From: Sipunculus nudus
Taxonomy: Eukaryota; Annelida; Sipuncula; Golfingiida; Sipunculidae
Length of the DNA stretch: 64,000 nt
Reading direction: 5' to 3'
NCBI GenBank assembly: GCA_026874595.1
Contig: CM049309.1
Coordinates: forward strand, 74,322,426 to 74,386,425
Below the pieces are notes generated by a model, which saw nothing but the letters and a program-made list of their open reading frames with translations, was not told where the DNA came from and made no database searches. The number at the start of each line of letters is the position of its first letter. The first letter of the stretch is position 1. Below are positions 46,444 to 56,791 of this stretch, in pieces. A program made the position numbers and the translations under genes.

Positions 46444-47256
46444 CAGTTGAGCATAATTCATCCAAAAACTTGGGGACAAGCTTTTTGTTCGGATAAACGA
46501 TCGCTTGGATGAAGGACTTTGCATGAAACTGCACTGGGAATCACCCTGATTACCGCTAAGTTCCGGAAGTAATCAGATACTGACTCACCCAAATTAATTA
46601 AGCTAGCCTATAAAAAATGTGACAATATATTGTAACATTTTCTATTGATTTAATAAATTAATCATTTAGAACACATCAAGCTCAAGCTTACTCAACTCAG
46701 TGAACTGCCCTTTTAAGTAGCAATTCTAACCCATCAAAATTCTCAAATTTTGAGCAGAAATAACCTGACCAATAGTATTTCAAAGTAAATAATGGAGGCG
46801 CACATAAACTCAACAGCTGCTCATGGTATTACTCGAGGCTTGGACGACTACTGGAATGAAGATTAAAGCTATCCTTTAGAGCCACCCTGATCAAAGCTAA
46901 GCTGAAGACTACACGGACCGGAGAGCTGAGTCTTTCATACCTACAGCCTGCGGTCGGCTGCTCAGTTATGGTCTGTTGTAACATTTTGTTTGTACACATT
47001 ATTGACCCTGGCCTTGGAATTGTGATTTAAGTGAGCTGAGGACAACACGGACTGGAAGGCTAATTAGTCAACAATATGTATCACCACTCATCTGGCTACA
47101 TTTGTTTTGAATTAGACGATCTTGTATACCATTTTCTTCTGGAATTTGTCATTGTTCAGATTTCAGATTAATGGTCAAATTATCCGTACTCAGTTTTTTC
47201 ATTTCAGATGACCTATTTTTCAGATAAACAGTCTTTGGATCAAGGATGCTCTACTA
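46444..47256. mobile_element. Possible TA-flanked inverted-repeat element
   Basis: Left end CAGTTGAGCAT and right end ATGCTCTACTA are inverted with about three mismatches. TA lies outside both (46442-46443, 47257-47258). Inside, GGATAAACGATCGCTTGGAT and ATAAACAGTCTTTGGAT keep an inverted relation. This is compatible with a Tc1/mariner or pogo-type MITE. No coding region. Confidence 0.45.
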
Positions 47257-47258
47257 TA

Positions 47259-48307
47259 ACATAACAATATAAGCATAATTATATAACTAACAGGCCATGG
47301 ATGACTGTGTTAGAGTATAAGCTAACATTTACACTACAAATATAGGGTTCACACTAAAAACATTTGTACAAATTTATAGATATTTTAAGGACTTTCAAGG
47401 ACCATATCAATCAGATTCATGAACCAATCTCTGGTAAACTTTTAAGGATATCCATTTACTTTCATTCTGCAGTTTTTAATTCTTAGACTTACATGGTTTA
47501 AGGTCCTAAATGAACCTAGTAAATTAACAAACTCACACAATTTTTTTTTTCATTTTGATAATTCTTATTTAATTCATATTAGGGCTTTATTTCTATGTGT
47601 GTGGTTGTGTGTGTGTGAGGGGCGGGGAGGAAATCAATACCTGACAACTGGTCTCTACAATACTTGACAAGCCCATGTATTTGGTGACTGAATACGTACA
47701 CACTCAATAAGAGTCAAGAAAAGATCCAATGAGAGAAGAAGAAAGACCTGCAGATGGACCAGGCAAAGCTGAATAAATCAACAGCACATACTGCTTACTT
47801 GTCTGGGCTCTTGGAGTGGATGGGCTACAGTATTGATCTTAGTCTTTCTTAAGCACTAATCTGTATCAGTGTTACTTAACTGCAAAAGAGATATTAACAA
47901 GGGACTTGAGGGTGGTAAAATACAGGCCGTGTGTTGTTGAAATCAATACCCCACAGTGGAATCAATATTAAACACAGACAGCTAATTGCACTATTGGTTA
48001 AGTGATTAAAGTTTTACCTCTAACCACTGACAGAGGATGATTATAAGCTAGCACATGATAACATGAAAGTAAATAAAAGAATTAAGTCATTTTTGGAATA
48101 AATTTTATTAAAATGTGAATTATTCAAAGCTTGCCTGGCCTGTGTTTTTTGTGCAAGAACAAAACAAAATCAGCAACAATACAATGTGCTCATAGCGTAA
48201 GGTCCTGAAAAATGAGAATTCCAAGAAATTTAAATGACGGAAAGGTGCAGTCATGGTCACAATCAGAGAAAACCCACAGACTGAAGCCAACCTGGTAACT
48301 TTCAGGT
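47259..48307. other. AT-rich sequence, no gene seen
   Basis: Contains a short T run near 47550 and a GTGTGTG run near 47605. Nothing else supported. Confidence 0.5.
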
Positions 48308-48484
48308 TTACAGACCTATCTTAGCTTCCACCAGGTGGCGTAACCGTAGACCTAGCTGTGCCTGGGTCTGCTCCAGGAGTTTCAACAGTTTGTGTTGGAT
48401 TACTGCCTGTTCTTGTACCCCCTGCTGGAATACCTGAAGCCGCCACTGAGTTTCTGTCAGTCTGTCTGTGTAGCCCTTGTGGTC
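48308..48484 (-). CDS. Candidate Leu/Gln-rich exon, unproven
   Basis: A minus-strand open stretch of about 58 codons ending in TAA, with an amphipathic 'HKLLKLLEQTQAQLGLRLR' heptad-like pattern. It recalls the MGAT1 stem exon in texture, but no donor joins it in phase to 41435. The opposite strand is also open (48358-48564). It may be chance. Confidence 0.2.
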   Translation of the reverse strand, partial: DHKGYTDRLTETQWRLQVFQQGVQEQAVIQHKLLKLLEQTQAQLGLRLRHLVEAKIGL

Positions 48485-48579
48485 AAATCAATATTGTGAT
48501 GATTATTTATCAAGGCAGTTATTCAAACTCATGGATCATTAACACTGATGAAGTAATATTGTAAAAAAAGTTTACTTCA

Positions 48580-48604
48580 GTCTCAAGTGGGGGGGGGGGG
48601 GGTT
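48580..48604. repeat. Poly(G) tract
   Basis: A run of 14 or more G after TCAAGT. A 'GGATCCACCCCTGG' motif about 90 bases downstream recalls the GGATCC flank of the tract at 5966. Confidence 0.8.
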
Positions 48605-49169
48605 ATTCCATAATTAATGTGAAAATGCCACAAAATGATCATTCCTCCCAGTATTAGGAAGTTAAAACCCTATCACCCCAACCCACCCACCTCCTGGATC
48701 CACCCCTGGATATCTATAAACTGTATTGTTACATGGGGAACTCAGAAAACTGCAACTATTTCACAAACTTTGATCTCTGACTTTCCTAAATAGGCTTAAA
48801 CTCTTCAACACAGGTTGAATCACTGACTAAAGCATATTTGATTTATAGTAATTTTGTTTGCAGGGTACACCAAGTTAAAAAGATTCACAGAATACCCTGG
48901 GCTTGCATCAATACTTAAATGTGAGATCCACAACTAATGTCTGAAAGACTTTATTAAACTACACAGTTTGACACCTGTAAATTAAAGCCATTTTATCAAC
49001 AGTATATCAATAAGTCATAACAGACAAAAATTATGCATGCATCATTAGTGACTTCATCTGTGGTAGATGTGAATTATACTTACAGTTTGTTTATATGAGT
49101 ACCGTAAAGTTGTAAAAAAATTAAACACTGCATGGGACATCCCTAGCAGTTGCAAATGTGCCATGTTCA

Positions 49170-49560
49170 TGGCAGTCATGTTTCAACAAGTGCACTGCAA
49201 GCATGCATAATATGTCTGTTGTATGAACTGTGACCTCTGACCTCATAAAATATGTGTGGATTTTGCCAAGAATTTAATTTTAGATGAGAAACTCTATTAA
49301 TTATTTTTTTCTGTTGAGTTTCAACAAAATTAATTACTGGTATATTTCTGGTAAGTTGCAAGGCGACACCACAAAGAAGACTTTTGACTTTTGACCTCAT
49401 TGTGTATGCATGGAATTTGCCTAGAATCAAACTCAGGCAAGATAATCTATTGGTATGTAGTTACAATGAGTTTCATGAAAATCCATGAAAACCCTGGTAA
49501 GTTATCAACATATCATAATGATATTAAAGTTAACGGGCAGATGGAGCATGGGTTTACGAT
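49170..49560. repeat. Two decayed units of a TGACCTC-type repeat
   Basis: 'TGACCTCTGACCTCATAAAAT' (20 of its bases) near 49231 and 'TTTTGACCTCATTGTGTATG' near 49390 head two related units of about 165 bases. Related in wording to the family 2 array but too diverged to assign. Confidence 0.5.
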
Positions 49561-49936
49561 AAAAGATGGGCGTATAACATTAAACACAGAACGAGTTGTC
49601 AAGTTGCAGTGAATCTTATCACACTGACTCAACATTAAAACCATGATAGACATACAAACAGTGCACTCTTTATGGGTTTGGATAATATCTATTTGTTCAA
49701 GAAGCTTTCTGTATAGTATTTAAATCATATAATAACCTATAATGAACATACATCTAGGTCTATTTATACCTTATTACTGTCACAGTGAAAATGATTTATA
49801 ATACAGCAAAGCTAAACCATTCCCTTGTATAACACTATAATGATAATTTAAAATGATGATCTTACTTAGCCAAATGCTAATTTTTTCAGAAGTTGCCAGG
49901 TAGATTTTACAAATTATATACAGCAGTATATATTTG

Positions 49937-50342
49937 GAAGGGTACCCACAATTTGGCTGAAACAATATTCATGAATTTTGCAGGATTCTCAGGGGGGGGG
50001 GAGATCTTAAATTTCCAGAAATCTATTTGCAAAGATTTCTATTCTTTAATTACTCACACTAACAGCACCAAATTTAGGGCTGGCTGCATGAGGAAAAATA
50101 TAATGGACATTTACTGTTAATAATCTTTCACTTAAATAGTCCTAACACCAGTTAAATGCACCTGGTCAAAAATCTCCAAAATACTGACTTTTTATTATCA
50201 TAAATGTATATAAACATTTACTGATATTAACTTATTATTTTCCAAGAGTTTCCAAGGAAATCTTGCAAATTCCTGGACATTCAAGGAATTGATAATAATT
50301 CCAGGATTTTTCAGGAATTCCAGGAGGTATGGGAACCCTATT
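49937..50342. mobile_element. Possible short inverted-repeat element with AGGGT ends
   Basis: Left AGGGTACCCAC and right GTATGGGAACCCT are inverted with mismatches. The interior has many 'AATTCCAGGA' words. No matching target duplication seen, so the call is weak. Confidence 0.35.
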
Positions 50343-51147
50343 GTGAGGTGTAATAAAATCCTACAGCCATTCCAGTCAGCATCATAATGATCCAAACAGC
50401 TAAACAGCAGGTTGTATCCAGGGAACCAATACTGGCAATAGGTTATCATAATAAACTAGCTGAGCCTCTAGCCGGTGTGTCACCTGTATTGGGCCCTGCT
50501 GTAACCTTATTCATTATTCACCATTATGTCAGGCAGATTCATCTAGACAATATATCATTCTTCAGGGTCAGCTAATTGATCCAGTTTTCCCTAATATAAG
50601 CCATTCAGCATGAATTACATTCATGTTTAAACAATGTATAGTGAATACAGTGTAATACAATGCAGCCTTATAATTCACCCATTCCTTGATGCTTGCCATG
50701 ATCATAGATAACCATCACAGAGATGTATTTCATAATAAACTATTGTTCTTTTAATTGTGAGATATATCTCCAGCCAGTGAGAGTCTAGTAAAAATTATCA
50801 TAAATTATTCATCATGAAGCACTCTTTCCTGTGGTAAGGAGGATTCTGTTTGAAACTGTTGTTGCTCTTCATTGTCTGGCAATTGTGATTACATCCACAG
50901 ATCATCATGGAACCTCAGTGCTGCCACCGCATTTAATAGAAATAAGTATAAAATCATACATGATAAAAGTATAAAACTGTTAAATAAAAGAATGAAAAAA
51001 GTAAAACTCAATGCCAATAGTGCAAGTTTTGTTCAATTTTACAGCATGGGATGCTCCTCAACAAGCTGAAATGGTATGAAATACATATATATTCCAGTAT
51101 ACTAAATATCCAGTGATTTTGTAAAACACTGGTGAAATCACAGAAAA
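50343..51147. other. AT-rich sequence, no gene seen
   Basis: Nothing supportable. Short frames at 50387-50575 and 50872-51069 have no family or splice support. Confidence 0.5.
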
Positions 51148-52123
51148 CTAGATGTGTCAGAACGACACGAATGCCCCCGCCTGGGGCAAATTAGAAACAT
51201 TTGTTAAATTTTGAAAAATTTTTTTAAGTTCAGGAGGTGTCATATGGTCAAAAGTAGGTCAACAAGGGCAAAATGCAAACTCGATCTGTTACAACGATCA
51301 AGCAACACACCAAAAAATCAGGCCAGTATCTGCAGGCACTGTGAAAAAGGGTCCATACATGTGCATTTTCCATAAAAATTTCTGTCTCTCATGAAATTTT
51401 CTATGTTTAGGAGCCGTAAAACAATCAAAAGTAGGTCAACCGGGATGAAACGCCAACTCGATCTGTAACTGTCATTATCTGCCCACACATAAAAAATCAG
51501 GGTGGTATCTGCAGGCATTGAGGAAAAAAAGTCGGGACATATGCATTTGTTATGAAAATTTCTATTTTTAATGAAACTTTCTATGTTCAGGAGCAGTCAA
51601 ATGGTCAAAAGTAGGTCAACTGAGACAAAACAATAACTTGATCTGTAACTGGTCACTTTGTGCCTACACACCAAAAATCAGGCCCGTATCTGCAGGCATT
51701 GCGAAAAAAAGTCTGTACATGTGCACTTTTTTATGAAATTTTCTATGTTAGAGCACAGTCAAACAGTCAAAAGTAGGTCAACTGGGACAAAACATGAACT
51801 CGATCTGTAACTGGTCATTATCTGCCCACACACCAAAAATCAGGCCAATATCTGCAGGTATTGCAAAAAAAAAGTCAGTACATGTGTATTTGTCAGGAAA
51901 ATTTCTATTTTTCATGAAATTTTCTAAGTTAAGGAGCCGTAAAACGTACAAGAGTAGGTCAACTGGGACGAAACGGGAACTCGATCTGTAACTGGTCATT
52001 ATCTGCCCACACACCAAAAATCAGGCCAATATCTGCTGGCATTGCGAAAAAAAATTTCGGAATGACGGAAGGACGGACATGGGTAAAACTATATGCCCCG
52101 GCCACTTTGTGGTGGGGGCATAA
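51148..52123 (-). mobile_element. Helitron-like element, family 3
   Basis: On the minus strand the 5' end is TTATGCCCCC, a loop, GGGGCATATAG. Near the other end GGCGGGGGCAT recurs, then a GTGTC...GACAC hairpin, AT, and CTAG beside a T-rich flank. The interior is a tandem array of about 180-bp units. No coding region. Confidence 0.8.
51225..52045. repeat. Tandem array of about 180 bp in family 3
   Basis: GTAGGTCAAC recurs at about 51253, 51431, 51611, 51773 and 51954 (spacings 178, 180, 162, 181). Each unit also holds 'AACTCGATCTGTAAC' and 'ATCAGGCCxxTATCTGCAGG'. The minus and plus frames here are repeat artefacts. Confidence 0.93.
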
Positions 52124-53247
52124 AAAAATCATCACTAATAAAATGCCACTTTTGTGAAATATTGACGGATCATGTCTACTGCACTCAGTTAGTTTAGGTA
52201 CACAGCCAATAATCATGATGATTTTAGCAAAACAGTGTAAAAAAGTATTAACCCCCAAAAGTATGAAAAAAGTATAAAAGATGTCCTGCCTGAAAAAGAA
52301 TGATACTTTTGACAAAGTATGGAGAGGCAGCACTGGTACCAGTTTCAGTCAATACCTCTTCACGCACAAAATAGTTTTAAAAAGTTACACAACAGTGCTT
52401 ATAAAGCAAACAGGCTCGAAAGCGTTCACTCCATTCACATACGAATGAAACCTTTTTCTGTTGGTCAGTGGCACCTGATGGTTTATTTGCATGGTGAACA
52501 ACACCAAAACAAAATGCTGACATTTAAATTTGTTATATGTGGAGCAACAGGCAAACAAGACAGTCATGCTTGTAGACTGAGCTTTTTGAACAAGGGCTAT
52601 AAAGTATAATGGTCTCATAGCATTCAAATGGTGAATACCAGAATAGCACTCTGTAGAGCAGGTCTCCATCAAAGTGGAACAAGTCACCTGGATCAAACTG
52701 TTTATCTGGATATGACCCATAATTAATTTAATGGGGTCCTCCACAAAAACTCGTGGAAATCGGTCATCCTTTCTGCATAATCCTGCTCACAAAAAAAAAA
52801 AAAAACAACGTATAGATGTGTGCTGTGTGCTTTCTGCTTCTCTGTGATATACCTGAAAACTGATGTATTTGTACCATTCAGTCTTAGGAATTCACAAGGT
52901 ATATGGTGTTTATAATGCATTAAAATAACATACAATTTACCTTTCCAATCACATTTGCATCACCAGTTGGCAATGTTCAGGTTTTTTTATATACAAGAAA
53001 AATGGTATTTTGTTATATCCATGATGATTTATAGTTATCAATGCACCTTATATTTCATGGAGATGAGTTAACCTTTGATGAAGCCCATTGGATAGGATCA
53101 TTGCGGATCACCGTTAACTTATGGGCAGTGTGCATGTCTTTTACTGCCTACTGCTTGAAGACTTCCCAGGTAACTAACAGATATTTGGTCATTCCGGTTT
53201 AAATATATACTGCATAGTTATAAAACAGCTAAAAAAACACATTACAA
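52124..53247. other. Unassigned, with overlapping open stretches at 52385-52744
   Basis: Two minus-strand frames are open across 52385-52744. One of them reads 'QFDPGDLFHFDGDLLYRVLF' between stops. I recognise no family and see no paired splice sites. The + frame at 52319-52609 overlaps. Otherwise AT-rich. Confidence 0.25.
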
Positions 53248-56200
53248 CTAGACATTTCTTGGCACCGCAGGTGCCAGAGTATCCCCAGACATAGTAGCCC
53301 CCCCCCCCCCCCCTTTAAGAATAGACCCCCATTTTTAGCAGCATATACTGACACGTGGCATATTTATTGTTTCTTCCATCTAACAATCCACAATCTTGTT
53401 GAAGATGTTGGTCCTGTGACCTTGATCTTTTTAAAGATGTGTCCTGTGACCTTGACCTTTGACCTCATGACCCCAAAATCAATGCGGGTCTTGCTTTTCC
53501 AATGGGACATATGCAAGTCAAGTCTGAAATCTATACATCAATAAAGCAGGAATTATCATCCAGAAAATAATTTTTGGACAGATGGCTCCTGTGACCTTCA
53601 CCTTTGACCTTGTGACCTCAAAATTGATAGGGGTCTTCCACTCTTGGCAGGTGAACTATATGTGCAAGATGAAAGATCTGAGATGAATTGTTTTGCTGAA
53701 AATGCATCCGTAATTTTTTTAAAGAGGTTTCCTGTTACCTTGACCTTTTACCTCATGACCCCAAAATCAATTCAGGTCTTGCTTTTCCAATGGGTCAAAT
53801 ACAAGTCAAGTTTGAAATCCATACATCAATAAAAGAAGGAATTTTCATCCAGAAACTAATTTTTGGACAGATGGCTTCTGTGACCTTCACCTTTGACCTT
53901 GTGACCTCAAAATTGATAGTGTTCTTCCTCTCTTTGCAGGTGAACTATATGTGCAAGATGAAAGATCTGAGATGAAATGTTTGGCTGAAAATGCATCCAC
54001 AATCTTTTTAAAGATGTGTCCTGTGACCTTGACCTTTGACCTCATGACCCCAAAATCAATTCGGGTCTTGCTTTTCCAGTGGGACATATGCAAGTCAAGT
54101 TTGAAACCCCTACATCAATAAAAGCAGGAATTATCATCCAGAAAATAATTTTTGGACAGATGGCTCCTGTGACCTTCACCTTTGACCTTGTGACCTCAAA
54201 CTTGATAGGGGTCTTCCACTCTTGGCAGGTGAACTATATGTGCAAGATGAAAGATCTGAGATGAATTGTTTGGCTGAAAATGCATCCTTAATTTTTTTAA
54301 AGAGGTTTCCTGTTACCTTGACCTTTGACCTCATGACCCCAAAATCAATTCGGGTCTTGCTTTTCCAATGGGTCAAATTCAAGTCAAGTTTAAAATCCAT
54401 ACATCAATAAAAGAAGGAATTATCATCCAAAAACTAATTTTTGGACAGATGGCTCCTGTGACCTTCACCTTTGACCTTGTGACCTCAAAACTTATAGGGT
54501 TCTTCCTCTCTTTGCAGGTGAACTATATGTGCAAGATGAAAGATCTGATGAAATGTTTGGCTGAAAATGCATCCACAATCTTTTTTAAGAGGTTTCCTGT
54601 GACCTTGACCTTTGACCTCATGACCCCAAAATCAATGCGGGTCTTGCTTTTCCAATGGGACATATACAAGTCAAGTTTGAAATCCATACATCAATAAAAG
54701 AAGGAATTTTCATCCAGAAACTAATTTTTGGACAGATGGCTCCTGTGACCTTCACCTTTGACCTTCTGACCTCAAAATTGATAGCGTTCTTCCTCTCTTT
54801 GCATGTGAACTATATGTGCAAGATGAAAGATCTGAGATGAAATATTTGGCTGAAAATGCATCCACAATCTTTTTAAAGATGTGTCCTGTGACCTTGACCT
54901 TTGACCTCATGACCCCAAAATCAATTTGGGTCTTCCTTTTCCAATGGGACATATGCAAGTCAAGTTTGAAATCCATACATCAATAAAAGCAGGAATTATC
55001 ATCCAGAAACTAATTTTTGGACAGATGGCTCCTGTGACCTTCACCTTTGACCCTGTGACCTCAAAATTGATAGGGGTCTTCCACTCTTGGCAGGTGAACT
55101 ATATGTGCAAGATGAAAGATCTGAGATGAATTGTTTGGCTGAAAATGCATCCACAATCTTTTTTAAGAGGTTTCCTGTGACCTTGACCTTTGACCTCATG
55201 ACCCCAAAATCAATTTTGGTCTTGCTTTTCCAATGGGACATATACTAGTCAAGTTTGAAATCCATACATCAATAAAAGAAGGAATTTTCATCCAGAAACT
55301 AATTTTTGGACAGATGGCTCCTGTGACCTTCACCTTTGACCTTGTGACCTCAAAACTTATAGGGTTCTTCCTCTCTTTGCAGGTGAACTATATGTGCAAG
55401 ATGAAAGATCTGAGATGAAATTTTTGGCTGAAAATGCATCCACAATCTTTTTAAAGATGTCCTGTGACCTTGACCTTTGACCTCATGACCCAAAAATCAA
55501 TTTGGGTCTTGCTTTTCCAATGGGACATATACAAGTCAAGTTTGAAATCCATACATCAATAAAAGCAGGAATTATTATCCAGGAACTAATGTTTGGACAG
55601 ATGGCTCCTGTGACCTTCACCTTTGACCTTGTGACCTCAAAACTGATAGGGGTCTTCCTCTATTGGCAGATGACTTATATGTGCAAGATGAAAGGTCTGA
55701 GATGAAATGTTTGGCTGAAAATGCATCCACATCTTTTTTAAGAGGTTTCCTGTGACCTTGACCTTTGACCTCATGACCCCAAAATCAATTTGAGTCTTGC
55801 TTTTTCAATGGGACATATATAAGTCAAGTTTGAAATCAATACATCAATAAAAGCAGGAATTATCATCCAGAAACTAATTTTTGGACAGATAGCGCTTGTG
55901 GCCTTGACCTTTAATCTTGTGACCCCAAAATTTATATGGATCATCCACTATTGGCAAGTGAGCTATATATTCAAGATGGAAGACCTAGGATGAAAGTTTG
56001 GCTTAAAATGCATCCACAGTATCTTTTAAAATGCCAGTCCAGTGACCTTGACCTTTGATAGGAAAGGTCATGACCCAAATATGAATAAACATCATCCCAT
56101 AACCCATACCTATGTATATGCATAATATAAAAGAAATCTGTCCATTAGTTTTTGACCTATAATGCTCACAGTACTGTAAGGTGGCAATTTTGGGGGTATT

Positions 56201-56403
56201 AAACGGCATAAAAACAAGTAAAGAATAATAGGTGGCGCCACCAGTTTCTGGAACTTGACAACCCTATCCATGATCTTCCATCAACTTGATTTTGGGATAA
56301 ATCCATGCAGGATTTCTGGAGATATTGAAGAATTTGTGTGATTTTCCCCAAAATTGGACCAGTATGAAAACATAGTATCCCCTGACTTTGTCTGGGGATA
56401 CAA
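53248..56403 (-). mobile_element. Helitron-like element, family 2
   Basis: On the minus strand it starts TTGTATCCCC, loop, GGGGATACTATGTTTTCA, almost the same 5' sequence as family 1 outside the stem core. Near the 3' end GTCTGGGGATAC recurs, then a TGGCACC...GGTGCCA hairpin, eight bases, and CTAG. It sits between A and T. Close to the 5' end it also holds one GGTGGCGCCACC module like family 1 (about 56231). The bulk is the 288-bp array. A C homopolymer lies near the 3' end (about 53300). No coding region. Confidence 0.85.
53445..56050. repeat. 288-bp dimeric tandem array rich in TGACCT half-sites
   Basis: The TGTGACCTTGACCTTTGACC core recurs at about 53445, 53736, 54024, 54313, 54600, 54889, 55178, 55465, 55753 and 56043, with spacings of 287-290. 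Midway in each unit is a related TGACCTTCACCTTTGACCTT core, so the unit is a dimer of about 144 bases. The many 60-110-codon frames on both strands come from this array. Confidence 0.96.
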
Positions 56404-56791
56404 TTAATTAACATACATGGATAAATGGGAATGTGACTCATTTAGATGAATGTTGAAGCACAAACAATAAAAGCAGGGTATGTCTAATGTTCATGTGTAG
56501 CAAAAACATATTCTTATTTAACATCTGAAGAATCCAGAAGAACTGATAATAATCAACTGTTGACAGAAAAATAAATTTATGAAACTTTCTATAACAATTT
56601 ACAAAATCTCATTATGATAATTTATTATTCTCTTCATGATAATTTACGAATCTTATAATGACACTTCACCTGCCATTATGGAAGGAGCTATGGATGTGGT
56701 TCTGGAAAGACCTCACTGACTGACAAACCATTTCTGCGAGCACAATTTTTGTCATTACTAAACATGAAATTCTAGCACAAGGCACAAAAAA
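56404..56791. other. AT-rich spacer between two Helitron-like elements
   Basis: Nothing seen besides AT-rich sequence. Confidence 0.6.

Noticed and set aside
53644-55705. Many 60-110-codon frames with repeated 'FGQMAPVTFTFDLVTSKLI' wording
   Set aside because: They recur every 288 bases on both strands with the array and show no coding-like pattern of change between units.
53445-56050. CRISPR-like regular spacing
   Set aside because: Units are 288 bases without short conserved repeats and variable spacers, no cas genes, and a eukaryotic context.
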